Source: Pelobates cultripes (lineage: Eukaryota > Chordata > Amphibia > Anura > Pelobatidae). Taken from it: a stretch of DNA of 64,000 bases. The position numbers and the translations under genes are program-made. Of the stretch, positions 46,790-57,559 are shown one piece after another (the first letter of the stretch is position 1; each line of letters opens with the position of its first letter). Where the stretch lies: the NCBI GenBank assembly GCA_933207985.1, contig OW240917.1, positions 125,699,829 to 125,763,828 of the forward strand, written 5' to 3'. Below the pieces are notes generated by a model. The model worked only from the letters and a program-made list of their open reading frames with translations, was not told where the DNA came from and made no database searches.

Positions 46790-47740
46790 AGCTAGGGATC
46801 GACCGATATTGTTTTTTCAGAGCCGATACCGATAACTTGCTGATATTCTGTACATTTACCATTTTGAAAAAAATAAACGATTTCTAAAGGTAAATGCACA
46901 AAATATACATGCCACATGTAGTGGATGCAGTGTGTTTAGACAGGGGAGCTGTGAGTGTGTGTGTGTTGTGTATAGTGAATGCAGTGAGTGTTTGTGTAGT
47001 GTGTCTGTATATTTAATGAATGCAGAGTGTGTGTTTGTGTAGTGTGTGTTTAGTGAATGCAGTGTGCGTAGTGTGTTTATATAATGCAGTGTGTGTTTGT
47101 GTAGTGTGTGTATATAATGCAGAGTGTGTGTTTGTGTAGTGTGTGTATATAATGCAGAGTGTGTGTTTGTGTAGTGTGTGTATATAATGCAGTGTGTGTG
47201 TGTTTGTGTAGTGTGTGTATATAATGCAGAGTGTGTATATAATGCAGAGTGTGTGTAGTGTGTGTGTGTATATATAATGCAGAGTGTGTGTGTTTGTATA
47301 TAATGCAGAGTGTGTGTGTGTGTTTGTATATAATGCAGAGTGTGTGTGTTTGTATAGTTTGTGTATATAATGAATGCAGTGTGTGTGTTTGTATAGTGTG
47401 TGTGTTTGTGAAGGGATGTAATTTGTGTAAAATGGGGGGGGCATTTTTTTTTAAATTTTATCTTTAACATTTATATGTTTGTTTGTTTTTTTTGTCTCCC
47501 CTCCCTGTTTCATACTTGGCCAGGGAGGGGGGCTTTAGCATTCCATGGTGGTCCAGTGGCATTGGCTGAGCAGTGGGGGGCCGGCAGCAAGCTCTTACTT
47601 ACCTTTCCTGTAGCTCCTCCATCTCCCAGTGTAAATCTTGCGAGTCTCGCGGCCGCAGAGCTTTGCCACGGGTTACCATGGCAACACTCCGCGCGGCACG
47701 CAGACCGCAAGATTTACACAGGGAGCTGCAGGAAAGGTAA
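46790..47740. mobile_element. hAT-like repeat start with GT-rich minisatellite
   Basis: GCTAGGGATCGACCGATATT at about 46790 resembles the start of a frequent vertebrate hAT-like repeat. It is followed by an array (46930-47410) of units such as GTGTGTGTATATAATGCAGA with TGTTTGTGTAGT. A GC-rich block follows with an inverted pair, TTACCTTTCCTGTAGCTCC against GGGAGCTGCAGGAAAGGTAA (about 47600-47740). The right border coincides with the cut end of an L1 endonuclease. The pattern of short ends around a simple array resembles the hAT-type elements at 26813 and 40483. Confidence 0.5.
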
Positions 47741-48290
47741 GTAACAGCTTGCTAAGTAGTTTTGTGAGTGCTTTACAGTTGTTTTTTAATTTGATGTGTC
47801 TGTCTGAAGAGTTAGGGATGGGCGTGTCTACTTTGGAGTTTAGTGTATGATTAAAGTACTTGGATATGATCACTTGGCTGTCTGTAGTAGTGGGTAGTTT
47901 TGCCAGTACCTTATGTAGGAAATTTTGTTGTTGTTCGTTGAGAGTGTATAGTCCCACTAACGTGTATTGTAGGTTATTGATGATGCAGTGGAGGATCATG
48001 TACCTGCCTTGGGTGTCTTTTTTTTATGTTGAGAAGTTCTACTGATAGTGAGTTATGTAGAAGGATGGAGACTCCCCTGGATTTGGATGAATGGGACGCA
48101 TGGTATTGGCATGGATACTCTGTACGTCTGAATGTAGGAACTCTATTGGTGACAAAGTGTGTTTCTTGTACACATACAATATCTACTTTGTTGCGTTTAA
48201 CGTAATCTATTAACATGCGTCGCGTGTGGGGGTGTATTCAGTCCCCTAGTGTTCTGGGAATAAATTCTAATGGTGCAAATTTAGAACGAG
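47741..48290 (-). pseudogene. L1-type ORF2 endonuclease fragment
   Basis: The minus strand reads APLEFIPRTLG, then RRMLIDYVKRNKVDIVCVQE with THF, then SRGVSILLHNSL and, after a shift near 48000, RYMILHCIINNLQYTLVGLY. This is the apurinic/apyrimidinic-type endonuclease that opens L1 ORF2 and nicks target DNA. VQETH includes the catalytic Glu region. The downstream catalytic residues and the reverse transcriptase are missing because the copy stops at 47740. It likely belongs to the same L1 as the ORF1 remnant at 50469-51390. Confidence 0.8.
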
Positions 48291-49830
48291 TTGCAGGTTT
48301 TTACTCTACGAATGGATAATCGAGTGGTGGGCTGGGTGTGGGAAGAGAGGAGGGATTGGGGAAAGGCAGAGGGTGTGAAGTTTTAGGAGAAAACTCAAGT
48401 AAAGGTAAAGTATGTACAAGTTGACCATGGATGGTCTTGGTACGAGGACGTCGTACCTGGGAGGTGTAGGGGTTACAACCACCTATAAAGTGGCTTGTGG
48501 GCTCCAATTTGCAAAGTGTGGTGGTTGCAGAGTTGGTATGTCTACATGGTTACTACCAGGTAGGAATATGTTTAGCTTGTGGGCTTTCATGATTGTTTTT
48601 CTGTTCTTTTCGTTCCGTGGAAGTGTGCTTATGACTCTGCGATGTGAGGTTGGGTGAGCTGGGAGCGTCCTGACTCAGTCTGTGGAACTTCAGGAAGGAT
48701 TGGGGTTGAGTGTGTCATGCTTTGTGTTATATCAGGCGGTGGGTAGGGCCTTTTGCAGGCAATAAACTACTTATGGTGTAGTGTGAGAGGTGTGGTGGGT
48801 TTGCCCCAGTGCCCTCGCTGTTCACTATAGTGGGTTGTAGGTTTGGTGGTGACCGATAGGGATGACATGTGTTGAGCCCTTGCATGCCAGGAAATAGGGG
48901 TTACATTTTAACAATGTATCAGGTTAACTTTTGCCCTTCAGTTAATCATATAAACATAAAACCGATAATTAAAACATGGAAATAACATGAATAGGGTCTG
49001 TAGTGTCACAGGATAATTATGATAGCATATAATAGCGTGTATTCCTGCTGTATTTCGTAAGGAGTTTGTACAGCTGAAGGTAGCTTTCTCAAAACGTGGT
49101 CAGTTGGGTTGTAGTATTGATGGGATATAACATCTCATGTAACTGCAGGGCAGGTGGTGACTGCGTACCATCTTTGACTTATTAATACCACGGTGGGGCC
49201 TTGGCGACCGACAGCATGCCTGACTTGCCTTCTTTAAGTAGATGTTAGTGTGCTTAGTGAGCATATAAGTGAGATATTAACCCTATAATGCCCAAAGTCA
49301 GTAAATTGAAATCTAAGGATTAGTCACTTGACTAAAGATATAAACAGTCTTTTGGCAATCGTAGTATGCCACGTGTAAAGTATTTGCGGCCCAGGCCGGT
49401 TGTTATGTTGGGGTATCGGTGTCAAGCTCTTGAAAAGTCTGACCTAATTCCGTCTAGGTCGTTTTGCGGTGAGCCGGACAGAGGCACCTCCGCGGGCGGC
49501 GCTGTGCCCAGAATATAACATGTCGAGCCTAGCGGGTTTACCCTGTCGCGCTCGTGCACGGTCATAATGGGTCCAGGTGGTATTGGTAACTGTCGGGGTG
49601 ATACCCCTGAGTCAATTGTGTATCAGTCCTCGGTATGTACTTTTTAACAGACATAACTAAATATTATAACATAAGCTGAGAACTATTCTAAGAGTGGCTA
49701 ATTAACTACCAACTAAGCCCCTCGTTCAAGATAGAAACATTACACAGGGGTTGTACTTGCAGCCCATGGAGGCTTCCCACGTAATCACAGTTCATGTGGC
49801 GACTTTCTGCCCATTGGGTTGTGATCTATG
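48291..49830 (-). other. Probable L1 inter-ORF or untranslated sequence
   Basis: The sequence lies between recognisable L1 ORF1 and ORF2 parts on the minus strand. I see no known domain in it. Its length is more than a usual L1 spacer, so it may include an unrecognised insertion. It ends at the LTR target site CTATG (49826-49830). Confidence 0.4.
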
Positions 49831-50463
49831 TGTCAGGATTACTGTTTGATCCAACACGTAGAACTGTACAGCACGGATGACAAATAAGTAACGTATTACC
49901 GGTCCTTAGAATGGCCGGATTTAACGTACAAAGAATAGTCAAAAATACTAGCCGAGGTCAGGGAACACAGAAAGGGACACAGCGATGAGGAAAGCCAGGA
50001 GTCAGGATACCAGAATATAGAGAAGTCAATAAACAAAGCCAAAGTCAAAAACCAGGTAGAAAACTATAAACAGGAACGCGCTCTCAGACAACCACAAGGG
50101 AAACCACGACAGGGCACTGAGCAGGCTGAGAACTGGGCCTAAATACCCCTCCTTTAGTTCTGATAGGCTGTAACCGGCCTTTGACCCCAAAGTCAGTTAC
50201 CAGGTTTCATTTGCATAATTGCTGCTCAGCATTAACCCTTCTGTGGATTAGGTTGCTGCTCGGCACAACTTTTCCTGTGTGGACAGTAAATGTAATTAAT
50301 CACTTTTCTCTAAGCGGATGAATACATGACACCAGGTTTCATTTGCACAATTACTGCTCAGCATTAACCCTTCTGTGGATTAGGTTGCTGCTCGGCACAA
50401 CTTTTCCTGTGTGGACAGTAAATGTCATTAACCACATTTCTATAAGCGGATGAATATGTGACA
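49831..50463. mobile_element. Solo LTR inserted into an L1, with internal duplication
   Basis: This 633-bp unit starts TGTCAGGATTAC and ends TATGTGACA, giving inverted TGTCA/TGACA tips. It is flanked by a perfect 5-bp duplication CTATG (49826-49830 and 50464-50468). These are the marks of an LTR inserted by a retroviral-type integrase. No internal gag-pol and only one LTR remain. It cuts the C-terminal end of the L1 ORF1 remnant. Orientation is not determined. Confidence 0.85.
50199..50462. repeat. 132-bp direct duplication inside the LTR
   Basis: Units 50199-50330 and 50331-50462 both begin ACCAGGTTTCATTTGCA and run to AAGCGGATGAATA...TGAC with about ten differences. The duplication is adjacent and without spacer, and it makes up the right 40% of the LTR. 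Confidence 0.95.
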
Positions 50464-50468
50464 CTATG

Positions 50469-51390
50469 TGAGGAGGTGGACAGTCCTGGGGCATTTCTGG
50501 TGTGTAGGCCCCAGTCTTGAAGCATCCACAGGCCTTCTTCCGGGGTGCCGATGATCTTCGTCCCGCAGTTTTTGGTTACCAGGATCTTCGTGGGGTATCC
50601 CCACCTGTATTGGATCCCTTGTTCTCGCAGCGTTTCAGTGATGGGATGAAACTCGTTTGTGCGTCGTAAAGTTGGCGTAGAGAGGTCTGCCATAATCCGC
50701 GCAGTGGGGTAATCCTCATGGGGATTTGGTTTGTTTCGGCATGATCTCATGATTTCCTTGATATGAAAATAGTGTCCCCTGAGGAGCACCTCTCTCGGCG
50801 TCGAATCTGGTAAATAATGGGGTTTTGGTACCCTATGGACCCTGTCGACCAGCAGCATGTCCGCTGGGACACCTGGTGCATATGCATGCATGAGTCCTCG
50901 TACATATACTTGGAGGTCGCAGGGGAGGACGGCTTAAGGGACGCCCAGTAAGCGGAAATTATTCCTACATGCCCTATCTTCCAAATCAGCAGTGCAGGAT
51001 TCCATGAGGTCCAGTCATCGGTGCAATGCTTGCACTTGGTCCACCATATCGATATGTGCTGCTGCAATTTCTTTGCACTGTAACTCCATGTGGGTTGTTC
51101 TTGCGACCTCTTGCGTCCAAGACCTCTTTCCGTATTTGGTCTGCTGTGGTCTGCCATGTTTGTATCAGTTTGGTATACATAGCCTCCAGGTCCTGTTAAA
51201 AATATCTCCTGGTTAACCTTTTAGGATTTCAGAAGTCCTCCGCAGCTGGCATGGGATTGCTGGCGTCCGAATCTTGGGCTCCATCTTGCAGCACAGCCCA
51301 TGTGGCCTCAAACGCTGAGGAGGGAATCTGGCCAAATTTTTTTAGCTTTTTAGCTCTAGATGTGTTCTTTTTAGTCTTGTGCTGAGACAT
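50469..51390 (-). pseudogene. L1-type LINE ORF1 remnant
   Basis: A likely start codon on the minus strand is at 51388-51390 (MSQHKTKKNTSRAKKL). Beyond a stop come NKMYTKLIQTWQTTADQ and the coiled-coil/RRM border ADLEDRACRNNFRLLG in another frame. Then, from about 50890, come DRVHRVPKPHYLPDS, EVLLRGHYFHIKEIM, MADLSTPTLRRTNEF and GIQYRWGYPTKILV. The order matches L1 ORF1: coiled coil, RRM, C-terminal domain. Several frame breaks are present and the 3' end is cut by the LTR. Compared with the ORF1 at 3827-4979 it is a different subfamily. Confidence 0.85.
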
Positions 51391-51677
51391 TCTTGTGTGG
51401 GATCAGCGCTTGTAATTCTGCAAATATTTAGTTGTTTTTAGTGGAGCCCATGTGCCGTAGCAAAGTTTCAAGCGGCCATCTTGCCCAGCTGCTAGCTACG
51501 TCCCCCCCGAATTACCTTTTTGAAAGGCAGTTTTAATAAAATAGCTGGCTAAAATCAGAAAAGTAAACTTCTTTCTGCAAAGCCGGATCTGTAATAAGAG
51601 TATCTATCTATCTATCTATCTATCTATTTTTACCAAAAAATGTGGATGGCCATACAGAATAACCCTTTTTGTTTCAG
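51391..51677. other. L1 5' flank, TATC microsatellite and intron end
   Basis: The sequence up to about 51520, including GCGGCCATCTTGCCCAGC, probably is the L1 5' untranslated part. A (TATC)n microsatellite lies at 51601-51627. The acceptor GTTTCAG is at 51671-51677. Confidence 0.6.
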
Positions 51678-51757
51678 ATATTCAGGAAAGCAAGAGCAGT
51701 GTCTCCCTCAATTTTATTCTTTGATGAAATGGATGCTTTAGCTGTTGAAAGGGGAAG
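51678..51757 (+). CDS. AFG2A: AFG2A exon E: Walker B of second AAA+ module
   Basis: The frame reads [20 protein letters not shown], then LAVERG. FFDEMD is the Walker B motif: the Asp binds Mg and the Glu activates water for ATP hydrolysis. The exon has 80 nt, so it ends two bases into a codon (AG) before donor GTAAGA at 51758. It continues exon D in phase 0, making VREIFRKARA across the junction as in the family. Walker A in exon C and Walker B here are both intact, so the second module looks catalytically able. The following exon, expected to supply sensor 1 and arginine fingers, is not in the window. Confidence 0.96.
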
Positions 51758-52189
51758 GTAAGACAGAACATTAAAATCTTGGTGTTGCTTTTTTCTAGTA
51801 ACAGATGTAAGTCAGCAGTACGATTGCCAAGTCAGCATTGTTTGAAATGGTGAAATGATTTGACATAAGGAATGAGAATATGCTGACAAAATGTGAGATT
51901 TACTTTAAATTTCTGACATTTCACACTTTAGTGAATGGTCCTGATTGAGTTTACAAAATGTGCTGTACTGTTTATATAGCATAATTACCCTGTGAAGGGT
52001 TTTCATACTCGCAGAGAAAGAGGACTTCTGGATTGCTGATATCATAATGTTTAGATTGTAAATGTCAAAGAAAATAATTAGTAATTGGAAAAGAATGAGT
52101 GGAATTTTGGAGGGGGTAGAACTGCTGAAATACAAGTTGTATGGACATTTACAGAAGAGTATATGAGCAAGTGTATGAGCTACACCAGT

Positions 52190-52700
52190 GGTTCTTAACC
52201 TTTTTCGACAGGGACCCAAATTACATGGTGCCAGAGCACTGGATCCCAAACCAATCCGCATGACTCAGCAACAGTCCATGTATTGCCAGTATCCCCACTG
52301 GAATAAAGCAGGGAAATACATAAGTCCTGGATTGTTGCTTGGCACCCTCTGTAGTTATGCCGGGTGTCGAAATATGGCATCATTCCGGCCCGGCATAACT
52401 AAACTGCACGCGTGAGTGAGCAGTGAGGAGCAGGAAGGGAGACCTCCAGAGAGAAGAGGCCCCATACCAGCCGCCAAAGGTAGGGAACAATAAATAAAAT
52501 TATGTGAGTGTGTGGAAGAATGTGTAAATGTGTGTCTGTCTGTCTGTCAGTGTGTGTCTGTCTGTCATTGAGCATCTCTGTAAGTGTCTGTCAGAGAGTG
52601 TGTCTGTCAGTGAGTGAGTGTGTGTTGGTCAGTGTTGCGATGGCCGCAGATGGACAGTGGAGGACCTGGAGGTGCACAGAGGCATACACAATGCCACGTC
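52190..52700. mobile_element. hAT-type left end, right end not found
   Basis: CAGTGGTTCTTAACCTTTTT is a common start of hAT elements. It is followed by GGGACCCAAATTACATGG. A GT/TG-rich stretch lies at about 52500-52640. No inverted CCACTG end is visible; the body is interrupted by the foldback at 52716-53195. Confidence 0.5.
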
Positions 52701-52715
52701 ATATTCTGACGTGAT

Positions 52716-53195
52716 TATTAATAGTAGAAAGTAATCCAGGCACTCCAATGAATTCCAAAATTAAAGGCAATTTATTAGAACCAGGAACTACACAGCAACG
52801 TTTCAACCCCTCACATCCCTAATATGTTAGATGAGGATTGGAGAGACAATTATGTTTTACTTATATGTTTATTTTTATTATTATTAATTGATGACAGGAA
52901 TAATCAATCATTGTATCACATGTTTATTTAATTATTTATGCACCTATATATGTGACTCTGGTAGCTTTCGTATGTGCTTTAGTAGCTTGATAAAGACCCT
53001 GAGGGGTTGAAACGTTGCTGTGTAGTTCCTGGTTCTAATAAATTGCCTATACTTTTGGAATTCATTGGAGTGCCTGGATTACTTTCTACTATTAATAATT
53101 TGATATTTGGTCCTTTCTTGGTACTGGGACTTATCCATTGGAGCACCCTGGATTCCTGGATAAAGGGTTGAGTGCACTTCCATTATTTCTTATAT
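52716..53195 (+). mobile_element. Foldback retro-mobile element with hammerhead-like core, locus 4
   Basis: The 480-bp unit is bounded by a perfect 15-bp direct repeat ATATTCTGACGTGAT (52701-52715 and 53196-53210), longer than DNA transposons leave and typical of LINE-style insertion. Left arm 52716-52813 and right arm 53000-53099 are inverted copies, sharing GGCAATTTATTAGAACCAGG and more. The left arm stops exactly in the loop of the core's middle stem. After the right arm comes a tail with GAGCACCCTGGATTCC and GAGTGCACTTCCATT, similar to the one in the element at 14151. No protein is encoded, so it must be moved by other proteins. Confidence 0.75.
52984..53042 (+). ncRNA. Hammerhead-like motif, locus 4 (best copy)
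   Basis: Order: AGC, TTGATAAAG (52987-52995), ACCC-TGAG-GGGT hairpin, TGAAACGTT, GCT (53017-53019), then AATAAA at 53037-53042. AGC pairs with GCT, and the middle stem has four pairs plus a G-T closing pair. Compared with the type I hammerhead, CUGANGA becomes UUGAUAA (a U-A pair in place of C3-G8) and GAAAC is kept. The usual GUH cleavage triplet is GCU here, which argues against present activity. The structural reading is inference. Confidence 0.5.
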
Positions 53196-53210
53196 ATATT
53201 CTGACGTGAT

Positions 53211-55025
53211 GCCAACGTTCTCAACCTTCCCAGGGTTTCAGGGAGTAGCGCTTTGGCACAGGGTGCGGATGGCGCCATTGGGAATATAACAGAGGCTGGA
53301 CTCCAGAGTCGCATACTGACAGCGGCAATGTGAGTGAAGTCTGCTTGTTAGCTAATATTGTTTTTGATTTTTTTAAACAAGGGCCTGATTTTAGTAGAGG
53401 GGGGTGCTTGGATTTAGTAGAGGGGGGACGACAGGACTGGGCTTTAGTATGGGCGGGGTGGGACTGGGTTTGAGTAGAGGGGTGCTGTTTTTTTATTTTT
53501 TATTCTGTACTTTTCAAAACACACCACGTTTCTTTGAAAATGTAAAGGTTTAAGTTTTTTTTTTTTGTGGATATGCTTGATATAAGGTATAGTGTAAGGC
53601 AAATATCATAATAGTAGAATTGTGCTTGTGTCAACCTATTTAATGGCTCAATACATATAATATATCAAATTATAATTTCTTGATACATTCTTGGTGCATA
53701 GATCACTGTGTGAAGAAGAGGAGTTCTTTGGCATATTGTTTAAACCACAGAACTTTCACTACACTAAAGACCATTTTTGGGTAATGCAATGGATCCTGCT
53801 GCCGTCATGTTTGAAAGGGAGACATCTGTTCCTAGAACTCAAAAAGTGCACAGGTTGGGAAGTACAAATATTTCATTGTCAAATAGGAACCAGATGGGAG
53901 GTAAAATATGTAGCAGAGTTCTCATTAAAGTCATCTGAAATTAAACGGTGTAGGAACCCAGACAAGGCACTTGTTAGAAATGGCCTGTTTTTACAAGCTG
54001 ATTTTGCACAGTAGGAATTTGAAAATGCATTAGAGATGCTTACAAATTGTTGCCTCTGGAGATCAATTTCCTGTGCTGTTATTACTAAGCATGCTGAGAT
54101 TTTTAGGGAAACACCTGTTTATATTGTCTCCATCATTCATTCTAGCTTGCTTCCAGTTTGGCTGTGCTATAAATTAGTTTTTCAGGCCTTAAACAAGTCT
54201 GCTGCAATTTGTAGGGAATTATCTGAAATTGCAGAAGTCTATTCAGCAGAAAAAGGATTTTCAGATGAACACTCTGTGGACAGGTTTGGAAGGATACGAG
54301 GTATGATACTATGACTCTTGAATAAACAAGGCTGTGTTTCTGTGCGGACGCTACAATCACCAGTGTTTTAATGTAAAGTGGAGGTGTTTCTTTAGCTTAC
54401 CTGATATGGATGTGGCCAGCCCTCTGGTGTTAGCTTTTTTTAAAAAATTTTATTAAATGTTCAGGAATGCTTTTCACTGTGTCATCAGACTGCTCTGTCC
54501 AGACACTCATCCTTTAATGTCAGTGGGGTGTTCACAGTTTTGGGATAATTTAAAGTTCTTGCTCAGGGATTGACTTAAGTATGAGGGAACCTGTCATGAC
54601 TGTTACATATTGAACCATTGCAGAAACTATTCCCTGTCTTTTGTTATTATAAAACCCACTCTTTTCTAGTGTTGCCAGATCCAGCCTACGTTTAGACACT
54701 TATCACTCTGTCATGCTCAAGGGCAGGTGTGAAATTAATCAAATTACTTTGTTGTAATTGATTTGATTAATGTATCGTCTACCCACTGGATAAAACTAAG
54801 GAAAGATGCAGGGAAAAAAAATTTCATGTGCTTCCCAATAACATGAAATGATATGTGACCAAAAAAGTGCAGTGAATTTGGCAACACTACACCTCTCTTC
54901 TAGCCTTCCTGTATTTAATGCTGTGTTTTATAAACACAACAGGGTTATATCCAGATTCCATTGGGTGTTTAGCATAAATACAATTTGTCCCCACCTCTCA
55001 TCATTACTTCTCAACTCTAGATCCC
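53211..55025. other. Intron, nothing firm
   Basis: Open frames at 53691-54014 (107 codons) and 54036-54314 (92 codons) lie close together on the + strand, but I recognise no family in either. Short stretches such as TACAATCACCAGTGTTTTAA near 54350 recall T2 interiors. No RNA gene is seen. Confidence 0.4.
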
Positions 55026-55382
55026 TTAAAGGATCACTCAGAGCATCAAAACCACTGCAGCAGACTTGGTTCCCTTTTAATAGGGCAAACCATTTAGCAA
55101 TGGTTTGCACTCTTAACTTGGTCCCGCCAGGCTTTAAGGCTCCTAGCTCCTCTGCTGACGCACATCTGGTTTCTGCACAACTATAGAAGTCGGAAGCCGA
55201 TCCAGTGAGTGCCAGCGGACCAGTCGCCGCCAATACATGGCACACTGTGCAAACAAATGAAAACATTTGCACAGAATTATGACGGCCAAGTAACGCTACC
55301 AGAGGTGGAGTTACACCACTGGCAACTAATTGGTTTAACTCAAATCACTGAAGTGGTCATGGTGCTTGGAGTAACGCTTTAA
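55026..55382. mobile_element. T2-type MITE, short variant
   Basis: Starts TTAAAGGATCACTCAGAGCA and ends GTGCTTGGAGTAACGCTTTAA. TTAA is kept at both sides, with partly matching inverted ends. It is 357 bp long. Confidence 0.7.
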
Positions 55383-55909
55383 CATTTGCAAGCTTATGCC
55401 TCTTCTTGAATATAATATTCTCAATGCATTCCCCTTTAGATGAGTGGGAAAAAATTGTGCATATACAATCGGCTGTCATACTCTTGAAATAGGTGTATGC
55501 AAATCCATAGAAGTGGCCAACACTTTATCCGTTAAATCATATCCCATGTCCCCTGATTACCCATACCAAGATTGCTTCACTTGTCAACCATTCCAGTTCA
55601 ATTTGTTTAAACATCCCTGAAGGATAACTCGCCTTCCCTTTTCCATTGAGTATTGTATATAAATCAGTCATACCTATGTTGCTCAGACATCAAGAGTTTA
55701 TGAAAACTGTAGACAATAGTATTTAGCATGATAAATGGGTGCCAAAAATCTCTCAAGTCCATATGTAATGCAGACACTTTTATTTGCAATATTAATTCTC
55801 CATGCCTTAAGATATGCAATTGTAGTGTGTGTTTGAGGAAATATGAATGCTCTTAATTATATTTTATTGTTTAAATGTGAACATATATGATTTCTGAAAT
55901 CCAAACATA

Positions 55910-56156
55910 CAGCCATGGGAAAAATTAAGTACACCCTCTTTGAATTCTATGGCTTTACATATCAGGACATAATAATCATCTGTTGCTTAGCATTTCTTAT
56001 TGGGCAAATAAAACTTCAGGTGAACAACACATGATATATTACATTGTGTCATAAATTATTTAATAAAAATAAAGCCACAATGGAGAAGCCATGTGTGAAA
56101 AACTAACTACACCTTGTGATTCAATAGCTTGCAGAACCACCTTAAGCAGCAATAAC
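55910..56156. mobile_element. Tc1/mariner fragment, cut by a T2 MITE
   Basis: After TA at 55908 the sequence CAGCCATGGGAAAAATTAAG followed by TACACCCTC is the known-looking terminus of a vertebrate Tc1/mariner group. It runs to GCAGCAATAACTT, where the T2 MITE begins. The other end is absent. Confidence 0.65.
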
Positions 56157-56460
56157 TTAAAGGAACACTATAGGGTCAGGAACACAAACATGTATTCCTG
56201 ACCCTATAGTGTTAAAACCACCATCTAGCCCGCCTTACCCCATCTTGTCTTCCTAAATAAGGTAACATTTTACTTGTATTCAAGTCTGCAGCTGCTGTTT
56301 CTGCCCCTGCTCTGCCTGCTTACAGAAGTGATTCTGTGAGCCAATTACAATGCTTTATCATAGGATTGGCTTCAGACTAAATAAATTCCATATCTCTCAG
56401 GGGGAGATGGAGCTGGATAAGGACAGGCAGCGAGTTGAGGCTTTTGGGGACTCTAATGTG
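56157..56460. mobile_element. T2-type MITE, right part lost
   Basis: Starts TTAAAGGAACACTATAGGGT with CCACCATCTAGCCCGCC as in the long T2 type. It loses similarity near 56460 without the expected CCTTTAA end. Confidence 0.65.
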
Positions 56461-56523
56461 AGTTGTGTATGACTATGTAACAAAGCTCCATATTAATAAA
56501 ACATGTAGTAATGTGCAAACTCT

Positions 56524-57024
56524 TTAAAGGACCACTCTAGGCACCCAGACCACTTCAGCTTAATGAAGTGGTCTGGGTGCCAGGTCCAGCTAGGGTTAAC
56601 CCATTTTTTCATAAACATAGCAGTTTCAGAGAAACTGCTATGTTTATGAATGGGTTAAGCTTTCCCCCTAATCCTCTAGTGGCTGTCTCATTGACAGCCA
56701 CTAGAGGCGCTTGCGTGCTTCTCACTGTGATTTTCACAGTGAGAGCACGCCAGCGTCCATAGGAAAGCATTATGAATGCTTTCCTATGTGACCGGCTGAA
56801 TGCGCGCTCAGCTCTTGCCGCGCGTGCGCATTCAGCCGCATGGGAGGAGAAGAGGAGGATCGGAGGAGGAGAGCTCCCCGCCCAGCGCTGTAAAAGGTAA
56901 GTTTTTACCACTTTCCCCTTTCCAGAGCCGGGCGGGAGGGGGACCCTGAGGGTGGGGGCACCCTCAGGGCACTATAGTGCCAGGAAAACGAGTAAGTTTT
57001 TCTGGCACTATAGTGGTCCTTTAA
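56524..57024. mobile_element. T2/Kolobok-type MITE, hairpin subfamily
   Basis: Ends TTAAAGGACCACTCTAGGCA and CACTATAGTGGTCCTTTAA, both with TTAA. It shares the CCTCTAGTGGCTGTC / GACAGCCACTAGAGG hairpin and the ACCCTGAGGGTG block with 12978-13439. GTAAGTTTTTACCACTTTCC also lines up. It is complete at 501 bp. Confidence 0.88.
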
Positions 57025-57559
57025 TATGTTACAGAGCCCCCAGAAATAAAACTCTCAGTATTGTGCAGTATAAGAGTATCAGAGCTCCACAGCAATAAAA
57101 CTAACTGTAATATGTAGGGGAAATTAATGTGTTTATGAGACATACAGTAATAAAATTCCTACTTGCTTGTGCTGCATATAATTGTATTGAGTGCTGCATA
57201 CAGCTCAGCTGTCAGTCTTCACCACTTAATAAGAACTCATCTGCAAGAGAGAAACCCCAAGTATTGATTGCTACCTGGGTGTGTGCAAGGATTTGACATA
57301 TTACAGTTAGTGCTCACACCAGAACGTAAGAACGTCCCATGCTGTCCTAATGTTGTTAAAGAACACTGTATGATGGACAGCATGAAAAATGACTTACGCC
57401 ATTAATGAGGCCCTTAGTATTTTAATTGTGACTGTGGGTCATTTTCTGATTTTAGGCATCATAAATTGAATGTGCTGATCTAGGCAATGTGAAAACTGCT
57501 GAGATCATTCATAGGGACAGGTCTTCTACATTCTACTAGCCGCATGTTATTGATAACAC

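Noticed and set aside
46856..47470. 204-codon His/Thr/Tyr-rich frame on the minus strand
   Set aside because: It is produced by the GT-rich tandem array with TATAATGCAG units and is not a protein-like sequence.
53691..54314. Two neighbouring + strand frames of 107 and 92 codons
   Set aside because: No family resemblance, no splice or promoter context, and no compositional difference from the intron; chance is enough.
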